64,000 nucleotides of DNA from Euleptes europaea (GCF_029931775.1 NC_079331.1:24367720-24431719), one strand, 5' to 3'; positions 10,460-23,184 are shown, counted from the stretch's first letter. Program-made: numbers and translations. Notes: generated by a model not told the origin, from the sequence alone.

Positions 10460-12270
10460 TCATATCAAATTAATTTTATCCATTCAACCGGTAAGGATAT
10501 TCGCTGCAAAGCACCTTCTCACTATATGGGGCTGAGTGTTCTCCAAAAAAGGAATTGTGGGGTGAAATTATTTCTGTAATTGAATTATTTGTGTAATTGA
10601 AGCTGGACCCAATGAATACCATCTGTGGTCTGTTAGAAAGATAGTGAGCTGATGATTTTAACATGATTTGGAATGTCCTGACACGAACCAAAATTTCAAT
10701 GCCTAAGTCATGGCAGCAGCCCTTTCAGAACTATTAAAGAAATTAGTGTTGTCTTGAAACAGCTAATCTTACTGGATAGATACAAGAAAGACCATACAGT
10801 ATAGAGACTGGTTCATACACTTTTTCTCTTATTTCATATTGCATGTTGTTATTTCAATAATAAAATTCACTTAAAGAAAAAGCCAAAGGTTACTAGCCAG
10901 TCAAACCAGGGGAAATTTAGATGCACATCTGGAAAAATAGCTCTCTGGTCTGGAGAATAAAGCAAAACCTTTTTTGGCTGGTTTTCTAAGAGGGCCAAGA
11001 TCATTTTCTTTGAATACAAGGGGGGGAAGTCCCCAAAGGAGACTGTTTGAGAATTGCTTTTTTGTTTGAGATGTGGGAAATGCTTTTAGAGCATTGCTTA
11101 GAAGACATCGGCCCTAAACCACAATTTAGCAACAGCAGAACATTCCAGACCGATTAAGGCATCACAGGAGGAGAGCGACCTTGCCCTCTCGCGTGTGGGA
11201 GGGAAGGAACTGACAGCGGGCAGAGAGCACCGGCCGGAGAGCCTGCTGCTTCTCAGTTGGCTAGAAGAACCCTCCATTCATAGCCCCTCTTAAAGTGCAT
11301 GCTTAAGCATTAGAGTCTTGGCCTTATCTAGAAAGGCGCTCATGAATAAGAACAGGTCATTCATTCCTTCCTAGCACTTAAAAAAAACACTAGCAAAGAG
11401 ATTTCCTTGCGGACAGAAATGAATTCCAAGGGAACGCCCGTGAGTAGGAACAGCAAAAGTTTCATACACTCCTACTTTGCCACAGGAAAAGGGAGTTGTA
11501 TGTTTATGAAACTGTGAGTTCTGACAAGCTATCATCCAAACACACGCCACCTCTACACGTACTCCATGCCTACATATACTATGAGGAACACAATTTAATT
11601 CAGCTCTTCAAAATTAATTTTTAAATTTAATCCTGTATTTGTGTTAGCATGCAAACTCCCTTTCTAGTAATAAAATTAACAAACAAGATGGAAGCATCCA
11701 TTTTATCTTAAAAGCCAGCAGAGTTTAGCTGGCAAATATGGGCACACCTGAGTCTTAACCAGGCTGGAACACCTTCCCTACTCAACTGACGCGTTATTAG
11801 TACAACCTCTCCAATTTAGAAGCTTCACTTGAGAATAAAGTAAATCAGTATTTGATGGCATGGGACCACAGTCTCACTGCAGAGTCCTGGTGCAATAATC
11901 AGGGGGAGAGATGAATTTGTTACATAACAGTTTTAGATTTGATCTTCTGCCCTGTAAGTCACACAGGCAAGTCTTAACTCATTTACCCATTAATAGCATT
12001 CCATTCAAGATACACGTTTTGTCCTCCCCAGATAAAAGTTGCATAACATCCCTGCAAAAAGAAAAACTGTAAACAGTCTAGTAAGGCACACTTCACAAAA
12101 GGCAACAACTGCTCACAAAACAGCCAAGACTCAGCAGCTCATTAGAAGACACGGTTCCTATAAGCACAGTAAACAATGTGGTGACGGGATTAGGTAAACC
12201 AAAAGGCCGAGACAAAAAAAATGTTTATAAATGTCCTTTATGAAGCAAAAGAATGGTGACCAGAAAAAAA
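10460..12270. other. Non-coding stretch, nothing recognised
   Basis: No gene or mobile element was identified with confidence. The sequence is moderately AT-rich. Confidence 0.4.
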
Positions 12271-12278
12271 CACAATTT

Positions 12279-12368
12279 AAAAAGCCCACATGAAAACTGT
12301 GCACAGAGAAAAAAACGTCATAAATGCGCACAAGAAAAATGCCCACATGGAAAAATGCCCACATATAG
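12279..12368 (+). repeat. Left arm of an inverted repeat bracketing the Ty3/gypsy element
   Basis: This segment (AAAAAGCCCACATGAAAACT, TAAATGCGCACAAGAAAAAT, GCCCACATGG) matches the reverse complement of 19945-20033 at roughly 85-90% by eye. It has no known family signature that I can name. Confidence 0.65.
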
Positions 12369-12439
12369 TAATTTTCATGCACAGCTGAAGATATGTGCTG
12401 CACAACTTCCATATTTATAATAATAACCAAAATTATTCA

Positions 12440-12740
12440 AATAGTTAATATTATTTATTTCACTATTTATTTCGTATCCCGCCCTCTCCAGCAACGTGGC
12501 TCAGGGCGGGTAACATTAAAACATAACATACAATCCAATAAAACAAGAAAAGCAGCAATAAAATCCTCAAACCCCATAATAAACCCCATAACAAAAATGG
12601 CGCACAAATTACTAAACTGTGGGCACCAGTCAGGTAGCACCCCTTCCACTCATGTTGGAAGGGGGGGAGGCCAGTAATGATGTTATCTGTGACTGTCCTC
12701 AGTTGTAGGCCTGGAGGAAAAGCTCTGTCTTAAAATTAAA
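12440..12740 (-). mobile_element. L2-like LINE 3' tail
   Basis: The plus strand reads TATTTATTTCGTATCCCGCC and then CTCAGGGCGGGTAAC, the reverse complement of the L2-like 3' terminus common in reptile genomes (a 'CCCGCCCTGAGCC...GGCGGGATA' ending). Further in, TTTTCCTCCAGGCCTACAAC on the minus strand fits the end of the L2 coding part. Confidence 0.5.
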
Positions 12741-12971
12741 ACTATAACAACTTTTACAACTATTAATATTAACAATTATGTAATAATAAAAAAATTTACT
12801 CATGAGAGGAGCCCCACAGAGAGGACAAATGAACTACCCCAAACAACAACTGACAACGAATGTCTGTTTATCACCTCTCTTCTTAGTGATCTTCTCACTG
12901 GAAGACACCACAATATATAGTTTCTTGCAATAGATGTAATTTTAGGAAAAAAAGATGTAAATGTTATAGGA

Positions 12972-13300
12972 TGTCAGGCCTGCTCTCTGCTGAAACAGCC
13001 AGACTGTGTGTGTGTTTTGGTTCCACCAGGTGCGTCCCAAGGCCAAGCCTGGTAACTGCCAAATTCCTTTCCTCTGTGGGAACTGCTCTCGTGGGGGGGG
13101 GGGGTTGCCATGGCTGCCACCACTATCTGATATGACCAATGCTCCTCCATATATGCCTTAGGCCGTGCCTTTAGTTCTCATTCGTGCCAATTTACCTGTT
13201 AGCTCTGTATACCTGTAGGTTTTCTAATAAATCAACTCTCTTTTGGACTACTCGTCTGTGGATGTTGTTTATGGGATTACCACAGGGACAAGTGTCAACA
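12972..13300 (+). mobile_element. 5' LTR of Ty3/gypsy chromovirus
   Basis: The LTR starts TGTCAGGCCTGCTCTCTGCT and ends near ACA at 13300. It contains an AATAAA signal near 13226. It pairs with the 3' LTR at 19562-19889 with about 3% substitutions by eye. Confidence 0.85.
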
Positions 13301-13499
13301 TTTTGGCACGAATCCCTCTCTACCTTTTACCTGCCTGGCTGGAGCCCTGGAGGGATCATCGGGATCTCGGATTGGAGCAGGGAACGAGCTCTCCGAGTGA
13401 GTTGCCTGTGGCTGGAGCCCCGGAGGGTTCGCCTGGGTCCCGGGTGGGAGTAGAGACAGTGCTCCCCGGGTAGTGGGTTCCTGGCTGGAGCCCTGGAGG

Positions 13500-15890
13500 G
13501 TCCTGAACCTTGGTACCTTCCGTTGGGACCGTCGGACGAATTCCCCGACGATCCTACTCTACTGAATGACATTCTTGCTGAGGCGCTGCGGACGGATGCA
13601 GACATCAATCGCCTAGTTGTACTTATTCGAGTTCAGTGGCGTCGCCTTGCTGAAACGACCCCCTGGACGACCCCCGACGCAGATCGAGGTGCCCAGCACG
13701 ACCTCCGAACGCTAAATAGTTTGTTGGAGGAAGTTCAGTGGCGCAGGAGGATTTAGCTACTCTGACCCATTTGTTAGCAGGATTAACTTTACACAAGACG
13801 AGACAGAAGTCGGCAGCGGCCCCGATCTGCCCTGAGTGCGGCTCCCCCATGGCGGCAATGCGGGAGGAGGAGATCCCGAGATCAAACGTGCCCGATCCCA
13901 ATGTTTGCCTGAAGGAGGCACAAGATGTGGCGGCCCGGATGGCTTTACAGTTTGTGGGACTGACCTCAGCCACGACCACGGTGGCCGAGATCGCGAAACA
14001 ACTAACCCCGGAGTTTGGATCGGACGCAGCTGCTCTGGAAGTCCGGGTTCAACCGTTGTTGGACCAAACGTCCTCTGAGCTCCTTTTGCTTCTGGAGCAA
14101 GAGGCCCTCCCGATCGTTACAACGGCGCTCGCCATTAAGCTTGAGGCCAACCAAGCGCTCGCCAATCGGCAGCGAGCCGAGGAACAGTTGCAGGCCGCCG
14201 ATGCGGCTGCAGCTCAGACGCTGGCCGATCTGAACAAGGCTGAGGAGCTACGTTTGACTCAAGCGGCCAACGCTCGGAGCAGCGCGACGATGGCAGCGGA
14301 CACGCGTACCAAAGAAAGTACAGGGTTCGGATTGTTCCCCTCGTTTTCCCCGACCTGTGGCCCGTCTCGAGACGTGCAACGCGCACGTCGGCTCGCTGGC
14401 CGCGGGGTCGAACCGGATTACTCGGATGAGGAGGACTTATACTGTGAGGAGTCTCACTGGGCTACTGGCCTCCGAGTCAGTCAGGCCCGACGTACTGGGG
14501 GTACTGGGGATGAAATGCGTCTCTTACGGGGCCAGAACCGGGACTTGACTGATTGTGTGGCCCGTCTGCAAGACCAAATGGAGCTCCTAATGTGAGAAAA
14601 CGAACGTTTACAGCGAGCTCAAATGCCCCCAGTTCAACCGGTGCCAGGGCGTCCAACTCAGCCGGCTCCACGGCCACAGCTTCCGCCGCTGAGACTGCCA
14701 ACTTTGCCCCCTCCGGGGCAACCGGCCCAGCCGGTCCCGGGGGCACCATTCCTACCGCCTCTGGGGCAACCAGTTTTGCCGCCCCCAGGGCAACCGCCAG
14801 CGCTACCCCAAGCGCCCCCTCTTATGCAGTGGAAGCAACCACGGTTAAGGGTGACTTACGACGGCTCAGTTGAGGCTCTGCCCTGTTTCCTACACCAAGT
14901 GGACAGTTATATGAGGGAACAGGGGCAGCAGTTCCCCACCGAAGGCAGCCGAGTACGGTTCGTTGCCTCACTATTGAGTGGAAAAGCCGCCGACTGGATG
15001 GTTCTCCAGTTTGACACTTGGGCCCGATCCATACGCTCACTCGATGATTTCATGCGAGCATTGCGGCGACGTTTTGAGGACCCCTTCCTGGGAGAGAAGG
15101 CCAAGGCAGCCCTTCTGCAACTTCGACAAGGCTCTACACCAGTGCGGGAATTTGCAGACGAATTCCAAAGGTTCGCCAGTAAAATAGTGGACTGGACCGA
15201 GGCTACCCGAATACATTATTCCCGGGAAGCCTTACACCCTGAGTTTGTTACATGGGCGGTTGGACCGCAGATTCTTGGTGGACAAGTAAACCATATCCCC
15301 CACTTACACCCCGAGATATTGAACTGGGCTTATATGCAACGAGACCCAGACACTCTTGAAGAATGGATTTTATTAGCTGAAGAGGTAGAAAGCCGCCGCC
15401 AGTTCATTTCGCTGGCCCGACATCGGGCCAGGGAGGGGGGGCAACCAAAAGCCCCCGCCTAAGGCTGCTACTCCTACACCGCGGAGACCTGCTCAACCCT
15501 CGCAAGACCGTGTGTCTCGGTTTCAAAGGGGAGCCTGTCTCGTTTGCGGAGCCATGGGCCACTTTGCTGCAGCCTGCCTGCTTCGACTGGACCGGTTAGT
15601 CCCTTCTCGACTGGATGGACCGCCCCGGAATCGGGGGCGAACTCAGCAAAGAGGCACCGTGGCCAACCGTAGCGCTGCTCCAGGATGGACCGCGCCATTG
15701 GCACTCCACGTCGGAGATGTGCCCAGCGAGCCTGCACCGATGGACCCATCGGGGTCCCGGATTACAAGTGCCCCGAGAGGGGACAGCTTACCATCTTTGG
15801 ATGAGGACAGAGGCTGGGACCCCCCTGCTTTAAATCTTGAATCTCCTTTGGATCTGTCAAAAAACGGACGGGGTCTGCGGTGAGTGGAGC
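13500..15890 (+). pseudogene. Decayed gag region of the Ty3/gypsy element
   Basis: The region has an Ala/Gln-rich, coiled-coil-like N-terminal part, a Pro-rich linker, a capsid-like retrotransposon gag domain around 14.85-15.4 kb, and a CCHC knuckle (CLVCGAMGHFAAAC) near 15.54 kb. The GC content is higher than in the flanking host DNA. It is a fossil coding region and not a host gene. Confidence 0.85.
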
Positions 15891-15899
15891 GACACCGCG

Positions 15900-18800
15900 G
15901 ACCCTCGCAGCGGTTCCTGCAAAACCCAAAGCTCCAGTGAAGGTGAGTGAGATCGAAGATACTGTGTATGTGGACATAGTGTTACAACACCATAAAAGGG
16001 CCCCCAGTCACAAGTCAAAGCACTCATAGACTCCGGGTGTGCCCGCTCCCTGATCAATGAAGCCACTTTCAAAGCGCTCAAAGTCAAGTCAGAGACCCTG
16101 TCAGCTCCCATGCCAATGAATGGCAGTGACTTCAAGGGTGGGCTAGTAGATCGTCGCACTCGCGGGGTAGCTATGGGCATTGGCCACCATTGGGAGCAAA
16201 TAGACTTCACCATAGCCCCTATCAGATACAAAGTGGTGTTGGGAATTAACTGGCTCAAGGGGCACAGCCCGTATATTGACTGGGGGGATGGGACTATAAA
16301 GTTCTCTGATCCTAATTGCGACCAACACCGTCAAGAGGTGGCTGTTGTACCTCCATCAACCTCGGCTTTAGTCTCAGACACCCCCTCGTCCTCTCCACCA
16401 CCTGTTGAATATCAGGACTTCGCGGAAGTTTTTGATGTGCAGGAATGTGATGTACTACCCCCCCACCGCCGAACAGACTGTGCTATTGAAGTGGTGGGGG
16501 ATGGGAAACTGCCTAAGAGTAAGATTTATCCCATGAGTGCTTCCGAACGTACCGTGCTACGTGAATTCTTGGACAAGAATTTGGCTCGGGGTTTTATCCG
16601 ACCGTCTACCGCCCCTTCTTCGGCCCCTGCTTTCTTTGTGCGCAAGACAACGGGTGACTTGTAGTTATGCATCGACTTTCGAAAACTCAATGCAGTCACC
16701 CAGTCCAATGCCTATCCCATTCCTTTGATCTCGGATCTCTTGGGACAATTAAAGGAGGGGGCGTATCTTTACTAAATTAGACTTAGTGGAAGCCTATTAC
16801 AGAATCAGGATTCGGGAAGGCGAGGTACCTCTAACAGCCTTTTCCAGTTGCTTTGGCATGTATGAATTTGGCATGTATGACATGTATGAATTAGTGATGC
16901 CTTTTGGATTAAAAGGGGTCCCGGGGGTCTTCATGCAATTCATTAATGAGATCCTACATGACTTGTTGTATAGAGGAGTGGTGGTTTATTTGGATGATAT
17001 TCTCATTTACTCTAAAACTATGGACGAACACGTTGCCCTGGTGAGGGAAGTATTGCAACGTCTCAGAGACAATCAGCTCTATGCTAAGGTGTCCAAGTGC
17101 GAATTTCACCAAAAACAATTGACCTTCTTGGGCTATCTAATTTCACACCACGGTCTCACTATGGACCCTGAAAAGGTGCAGTCTGTAACCAGTTGGGAAC
17201 CACCCTCAACCCGCAAGAAGGTTCAGCAATTTCTTGGGTTCGCTAACTTCTACAGAGGGTTCATCCCCAACTTCACTCAAGTCGCACTCCCCATCTCTGA
17301 TCTCCTTAAGACCAAGGGAAAAGCAAGTGCCGCCGCGTTGCCTTCTGCTAAAATAAATTGGACCCCCCAGTGCCAAATCGTTTTTGATACTCTCGACTGT
17401 TTACCTCCGAACCAGTGTTAAAACACCCTGATCCTGAACAGATGTTTATATCCAGGTGGACGCCTCGAACGTGGCAATGGGGGGTGCGCTTCTACAGCGA
17501 GGGAGGGACGGTCTTCTGCATCCGTGCGCTTACTTCTCTAAGAAGTTTGCGCAGTCTCAGTTCAACTGGCCGATCTGGGAAAAAGAAGCGGCCGCCGTCC
17601 ACCATGCCCTCACGGTGCGGAGACAGTTTTTGGAAGGTTCTAAAGTCCCTTTTGAGGTATGGAGCGATCACATGAACCTGGAGGCGCTCATGGGGGCCCG
17701 TAAACTGTCCGCGAAACAGGTACGCTGGGCGGACTTCTTTGCTCAGTTCCGTTTCATATTGAAACATGTACCCGGGAAGCAGAATGTCCTGGCTGATGCT
17801 CTATCCAGACTTCCCCAATACCCAAGGTTGAATGCCCCATGGAATTCCTGTTCACTCCTGCTCAAAAGGGTTTGCTGCCCACTCTAGCAGTCCAAACTCG
17901 ATCGCAAGCCCGGCTCCCGCCACAGCCTTTGCATGGGGGGGGAACTGCAAGCCCGACCACGCCAGTTGGCCCGACCGCGCCACCCCCCTTGCCTCCTTCG
18001 CCAACTCCGCCTGCACCCGGTCGCCCTGAGAATTCAGCCATCCGACCCCCCTCGGGGACATCAGCTTTCCCTCACGCCAGCACGGTGCCCACAATGCCGG
18101 ATGGGGGGGGGGTCTAACCGACTCTTTTTTGGACTCACTTCGTTCCGGTTGCCAAGCCGAACTCTCTGCGCAAACCCTCCCCACCGCTCTAACTGAACAT
18201 GGGGGTTTGTGGTACAAAGACTCTAAGCTGTATGTGCCGAAAGGACTGCGGAAGGACGTGCTACAGCTAGTCCATGGAGCCAAGACCGCAGGACGCTTTG
18301 GATTTCTAAAAATGTTACATTTGTTACGTAGACAGTTTTGGTGGGCGGGCATGCGAACTGACGTGGACTCGTTCATCCGCAGTTGCCCGGTATGTGCTAC
18401 TGTCAAAAGGTCCCAAGGTAACCCCTCCCCCGGGTTGTTGCAACCATTAGAGACCTCCACTAGAACTTGGGAAGTAATTGCAATGGATTTTATGACCGAT
18501 CTCCCCCTCAGTGAAGGAAAAACTGTACTTTGGGTAATCACGGACCTATTCTCTAAACAGGAACATCTTGTCCCTTGCGCAGGTATCCCGTCCGCTCCAA
18601 AACTGGCCCGCCTCTTTGTGTCACTTGTCTTCCGTCTCCATAGTTTTCCGTGCAAGGTGGTCAGCGACTGCGGAAGTAGCTACATAGCTCAATTCTGGAA
18701 AGCTTTCCTAAAATTGGTGGGGGTGGAACAAGGTCTCTCTAGTGCGTTCCATCCCCAAACCGACGGCCAGACGAAACGGGTAAATGCTGTGTTAGAATGC

Positions 18801-18980
18801 TATTTACGTTATGTTAACTACCATCAAGATGATTGGGTTGAATTGTTACCCTTTGCTGAATATGCATACAATAATGCTGTCCATCAATCCACTGGGTATA
18901 GCCCCTTCCGGGCTGTGTATGGTCAGGACTCCGGCCCCATTGGCCACAACAATGTCTCAAGGGAGGAGAAGGTGTAGCCG
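15900..18980 (+). pseudogene. Decayed pol region (protease, RT, RNase H, integrase)
   Basis: The order is canonical for Ty3/gypsy. The protease has a DSGCA active-site motif near 16.03 kb. The reverse transcriptase carries YLDD near 16.99 kb, RNase H starts at a DASN motif near 17.46 kb, and the integrase contains an MDFMTDLP segment and a later FHPQTDGQT segment between 18.13 and 18.98 kb. The region is interrupted several times and is a fossil. Confidence 0.88.
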
Positions 18981-19329
18981 ACTGGGTACACACTATTCAA
19001 ACAATCTGGCCCTGGCTGATTAAAAACCTGGAACGGGCCAAACATAAATACAAGGCTCAAGCTGACAAACATCGCTCACCAGGGAAGGATTACAAAGTGG
19101 GGGATGTGGTTTACTTGTCCACCAAGAATCCAACCGCCCATGTAACAAACTCAGCGCCAAGTACGTAGGACCCTTTCCCATTTCTCGAATCACCAACGCA
19201 GTAACTGTGGAGCTCTCGCTCCCAAAGTCTTTAAGACAAATCCACCCCGTGTTCCATATCAGTTTGCTGAAACCGCATATTCCCTCCCCGGAGTGGCATC
19301 CTGAACCTCTGCCAGAACCGCCGGTGATG

Positions 19330-19510
19330 GTGGGGTGGGGGAGGAACATTTTGAGATTGCAAAAATCCTGGACTCGCATCTCCATCATGGTTCCCTCCAG
19401 TATTTGGTTCGTTGGAAACACTTCAGTTCTGCGCAAGATGAATGGGTGCGCGCACGTGATGTTTCTGCACCCTGTTTAGTCCGTCAATTCCATACTGCTT
19501 ACCCTCACAA
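19330..19510 (+). pseudogene. Chromodomain remnant at the end of the Ty3/gypsy pol region
   Basis: The translation includes [20 protein letters not shown], the core of a chromodomain (aromatic 'Y.V.W.G......TWEP'-type pattern). This assigns the element to chromoviruses, whose integrases end in a chromodomain thought to steer insertion toward particular chromatin. Confidence 0.85.
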
Positions 19511-19561
19511 ACCAGTGCCCATGCGCAGGACTGTGGGAGGGGGGCCTTAAGGGGAGCAGGA

Positions 19562-19889
19562 TGTCAGGCCTGCTCTCTGCTGAGACAGCCAGACTGTGTG
19601 TGTTTTGGTTCCACCAGGTGCGTCCCAAGGCCAAGCCTGGTAACTGCCAAATTCCTTTCCTCTGTGGGAACTGCTCTCGTAGGGAGGGGGGGTTTGCCAT
19701 GGCTGCCACCCCTATCTGATATGACCAATGCTCCTCCATATAGGCATTAGGCCGTGCTTTTAGTTCTCATTCGTGCCAATTTACCTGTTAGCTCTGTATA
19801 CCTGTAGGTTTTCTAATAAATCAACTCTCTTTTGGATTACTCGTCTGTGGATGTTGTTTATGGGATTACCACGGGGACAAGTGCTCACA
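19562..19889 (+). mobile_element. 3' LTR of Ty3/gypsy chromovirus
   Basis: It begins TGTCAGGCCTGCTCTCTGCT directly after the purine-rich AAGGGGAGCAGGA and is collinear with the 5' LTR up to the shared GGGACAAGTG near 19883. The last few bases diverge, so the exact end is uncertain by about six bases. Confidence 0.85.
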
Positions 19890-19944
19890 TATATGTATTT
19901 TTCTGTGTGGGCAATTATCTGTGTGAGCATTTTCCCACATGAGC

Positions 19945-20033
19945 TTTTCTCCACGTGGGCATTTTTCTTGTGCGCATTTATAACAGTGGGGGGTTTTCTG
20001 TGCACAATTTTCATGTGGGCTTTTTTCATAGAA
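19945..20033 (-). repeat. Right arm of the inverted repeat bracketing the Ty3/gypsy element
   Basis: The reverse complement reads AAAAAGCCCACATGAAAATT, then TAAATGCGCACAAGAAAAAT and GCCCACGTGG, collinear with 12279-12368. Short CACATGGG-type motifs continue toward the LTR (19890-19945), so the arm may be longer. Confidence 0.65.
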
Positions 20034-20596
20034 CCCAAAAGAACATCGCCAGCATCCGAGAAAGACTAACGTACGGCCCATAAGCAGAGCATATAGGTAT
20101 CAAGTACAAACAAGAACACAATATATGGCCAAAGTCTGATTTAATCTACCCCATATAAATGAAAACTTGAGGATGCTGCTATGCTGACACACAAGTACAG
20201 GCTTTGTAACGCTGATCAGATTACAATGAAGACCTATTGGTGCCAACTGTGAATTTGCCAAGCAGGCCCTAATTCTGTTGTCTGTCTGGAAACCTGCCTT
20301 ATTGCATCCAAGCAGAGCTGAAGATTTACTGAGTGCCCCCTTTACACTAGAGTTTCACCATTGCTCTGAAGAGCTGTGCAACTGAGCGGGGGGGGGGGGG
20401 GCTCGCGTACAGCCCCAGACCACACCCCCTTTGGTGTTGGGGACTGAGCCAAACATTTCATGGGGAATGGGATATTAAAAGAGATTTCCAGTTATCATCA
20501 CTACTCAGTTTGGAATTTTCACACATCACTTGTTTTAATGCACATTTAACTTCAGCAGCTAGACAAATAACTCCCTATTGTCACAGCTAGAGTGGG

Positions 20597-20861
20597 GTCC
20601 AGTGGCACCTTAGAGACCAACAAGATTTTGGGGATATGAGCTTTCGACTCAAAACTCCCTTTGTTCGATGCAAGTAGGAATGGAGACCCCAGCACTGTCT
20701 TTGAACATCCTGACTCCCTTCTTTGCAACACCCACCCTAACTTCAGACTGGGATATCAGGGCTCAGGGATCTCCATTCCTACTTGTATGTGAGGAAAGGG
20801 GCTTTGGTTCTCAAAAGCTCATACTCTGAAAATCTTGTTGGTCTCTAAGGTGCTCCTGGAC
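20597..20861. repeat. Foldback element with hammerhead-like arms
   Basis: Two arms of about 95 bp (20597-20690 and 20764-20861) are inverted copies of each other around a 73-bp spacer. Each arm carries, in order, an ACTTGTAT/GAGGAAAGGGG block, a short helix, CTCAAAAGCTC or CGAAAGCTC, AATCTTGTTGGTCTCTAAGG and a GTGCTCCTGGAC end. The arms correspond to a common reptile repeat whose usual form has CTGACGA and GAAA around a 5-bp helix, that is, a hammerhead core; here the boxes are partly mutated. Confidence 0.65.
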
Positions 20862-20962
20862 TCGAATCGAGCTGTTCTACTGCAGACTGCAGAGCTACCC
20901 TCTGAAACTATATCACAGTCTTACTTTGCTTATCTGTTTAAAAGAAGGGCCACCTTTCAGCC

Positions 20963-21515
20963 AAGATGATTAGGGGGTTGGAGCACCTTTCCTATGGGAA
21001 AAGGCTGGACAGTCTTGGACTTTTCAGTCTATAAAAAGAAAACAGAGCTAAAGGTAGACAGAGACATGATAGAAGTTTATAACATTATGCAGGGAGTAGA
21101 GAAAGGAGATTGAGCTTCCCCCCTACACACACAACTCAGGGGCAACCAATGAAGTTATTGGGAAATAGATTGGGGTGAAAGGTAATACTTCTTTACTCAA
21201 CATATAATTAAACTGTGGAATTCACTGCCAGTGGATGTAGTGATGGTTGAAAGCATAGACACCTTTACACAAATTCATGGAGAAGAGGTCCATCAACATC
21301 TACCAGCCACGGTGGGCAAAGGAAATCTCCACAGTCAGAAGCTGACCACCTCTGAAACCCTGTGCTTGGAGGCAGCATCAGGTGGGAAGGCCTTGGACTC
21401 TATGCCCTCCAGGTTTGGCCCTGTGCATCAGCTGCTGAGTGAAACAGGATGCTGGACTAGATGGAGAACTGGTCTGATCCAACAGGCTCTACTTACGTTC
21501 TATTTCGGCCCACGC
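20963..21515 (+). mobile_element. CR1 LINE 3' end
   Basis: The plus strand contains GGAGCACCTTTCCTATGGGA, AGGCTGGACAGTCTTGG, and later GATGCTGGACTAGATGG followed by TGGTCTGATCCAACAGGCTC. These are the end of CR1 ORF2 and its 3' UTR. Many stops show that it is old. Confidence 0.8.
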
Positions 21516-21519
21516 AAAT

Positions 21520-23170
21520 CTCAAACTCATCATTACCTCTCACGACACATAAGTCTCACCCATTTCTATTTTGAAGTTCCTAAGCACATTTTCCTATGCC
21601 TGCCCTTCATCTGAGGGATCCATCTAGTGCTTCTTCACAAGTGCTGACTCCGTGATTTATAGCATTATTCTAAAGTAAAAGCTAGCTGGAAATCACAGCT
21701 TAAGCAACTCTTGTTACCCAAGAAGCAGAAATTGCTTTGCTCATATGGTGACAGCCACATATTCCCAATCTTCCCACCTCTTGTCTCTCACGCCAATCAG
21801 TTTATCCTGCCACTATCTCATCTCCAAAACATACACCCTCAGTTTGTTGCACAAACCCTTCAAAACATGCCCTTCCCTCACCCACCCCTCACTCGTTCTT
21901 CCATTTCAATCAAAACAGAAGGTCTCATTTTTTAAAATAAAAAGGTTGTGAAGACAATTGTTTACTTCACAGCAGGTCTATGTAGGACAGGGTTCCCTAA
22001 TGCAGAGGAGTCTTGCAAGTGAGAAAATATTAATGGCATGGCTTTTTTTTAAATGTACAATAAATGACCAGCATAAGTAGGGTAACACAGGTAGCAGAAC
22101 TTTGGGAGGGGGTGCGGGGCAAGCTATTTGCTGATTTTTGCTACAGAGTTGCAGGAAAGCGTCAAAAATACTATGGGACAGAGCAGCACTTTGTTCAGAA
22201 CTGCTTTACTGCCAATTTTAACTCCTAATTCGTGTCCAAGTGAAAAGCCAAGCCCCACTTCGCCTTTTATTTTTGGCATTAACACTTATCCACCATGTGA
22301 GCCCTTTGCTTAATGGATGAGGGAAATTTCTCTGAAATTATGCCTCCATCTTAGAAATCCATACCGGCTAGCTTTTTGTAGATTTAAACTTGTGGAAACC
22401 ATCTCAGGAGTGGTTGGAGTTTGTTGTTACTGATTCTGTATTTTTAAATAATTTGATGTCAGTTTGCAAACTACCAAGCTAAGATAAAGAGGCAAGATAT
22501 AACATTTTATAGGACAAACATATCCTTTAAAATTGAATAAGTTGAACATAAGCATAAACTACTCAAGAACAAATCAACATATTCAAAGTCACCTAAGTTT
22601 TTTTTTTAATGCAGACACTTTAACCTGCAATACAGCAAGGAATTTTTATTATTTTACATGAAATACAATAAATATAACCAATCCATTAATTAATGTGAAT
22701 ACATATAACCAACTCATTGAGTAATAATAAATATGAATATATATGAGACACCATCTTAATTTCAAATTAAATTCCTGGACAACTCCTGTTCCTCATAACA
22801 ACAACACAGCAGTCAGTGCATTAATAAACAATGCTCTATAATCCTGGAATGTTGCAACGCTATTCATCACTGGATCCCATACCTTTCACAACCATTCATT
22901 CTTACTAAGCAGAGGCTGGGATTGCCAATAGTTCACAAGTACGATTCTGGGTGTTATTAGAAGATTTAGAACTGAATCCCTCAAGAGGTAGTAAATTTTG
23001 GTCTAGAATAAAGTGGGTAATAACTGTGGGTCGCATAACTGAATGTGGGAGTCATTAAACATTTGGCAATCGTAAATGGTAAAATTATATGTATACCAAA
23101 GAATTGTTTTAAAATAAATTTCTTTACAATTTATTATTGGTAAATGTTTGATTTGTATACCTATTTTATA
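21520..23170. other. AT-rich non-coding stretch
   Basis: No exon was found. 22600-22760 is very AT-rich with repeated AATATAACCAA-like phrases. Confidence 0.4.
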
Positions 23171-23184
23171 TACCTATATATACA

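Larger units (their letters stand above)
12972..19889 (+). mobile_element. Ty3/gypsy chromovirus, full-length but decayed
   Basis: This is an LTR retroelement of the Ty3/gypsy superfamily, chromovirus branch. Order of parts: 5' LTR, gag region with capsid and a CCHC knuckle, aspartic protease, reverse transcriptase, RNase H, integrase, C-terminal chromodomain, purine-rich tract, 3' LTR. The element is structurally complete but broken, with roughly eight interruptions in its coding region. The two LTRs differ at about 3% of positions, suggesting an age of several to perhaps 15 million years under usual reptile neutral rates. Its target-site duplication could not be resolved. Chromodomain-containing Ty3/gypsy elements are known from lizards. 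Confidence 0.92.

Noticed and set aside
15474-15749. Antisense open frames inside the Ty3/gypsy element
   Set aside because: They mirror the sense-strand coding composition of the element.
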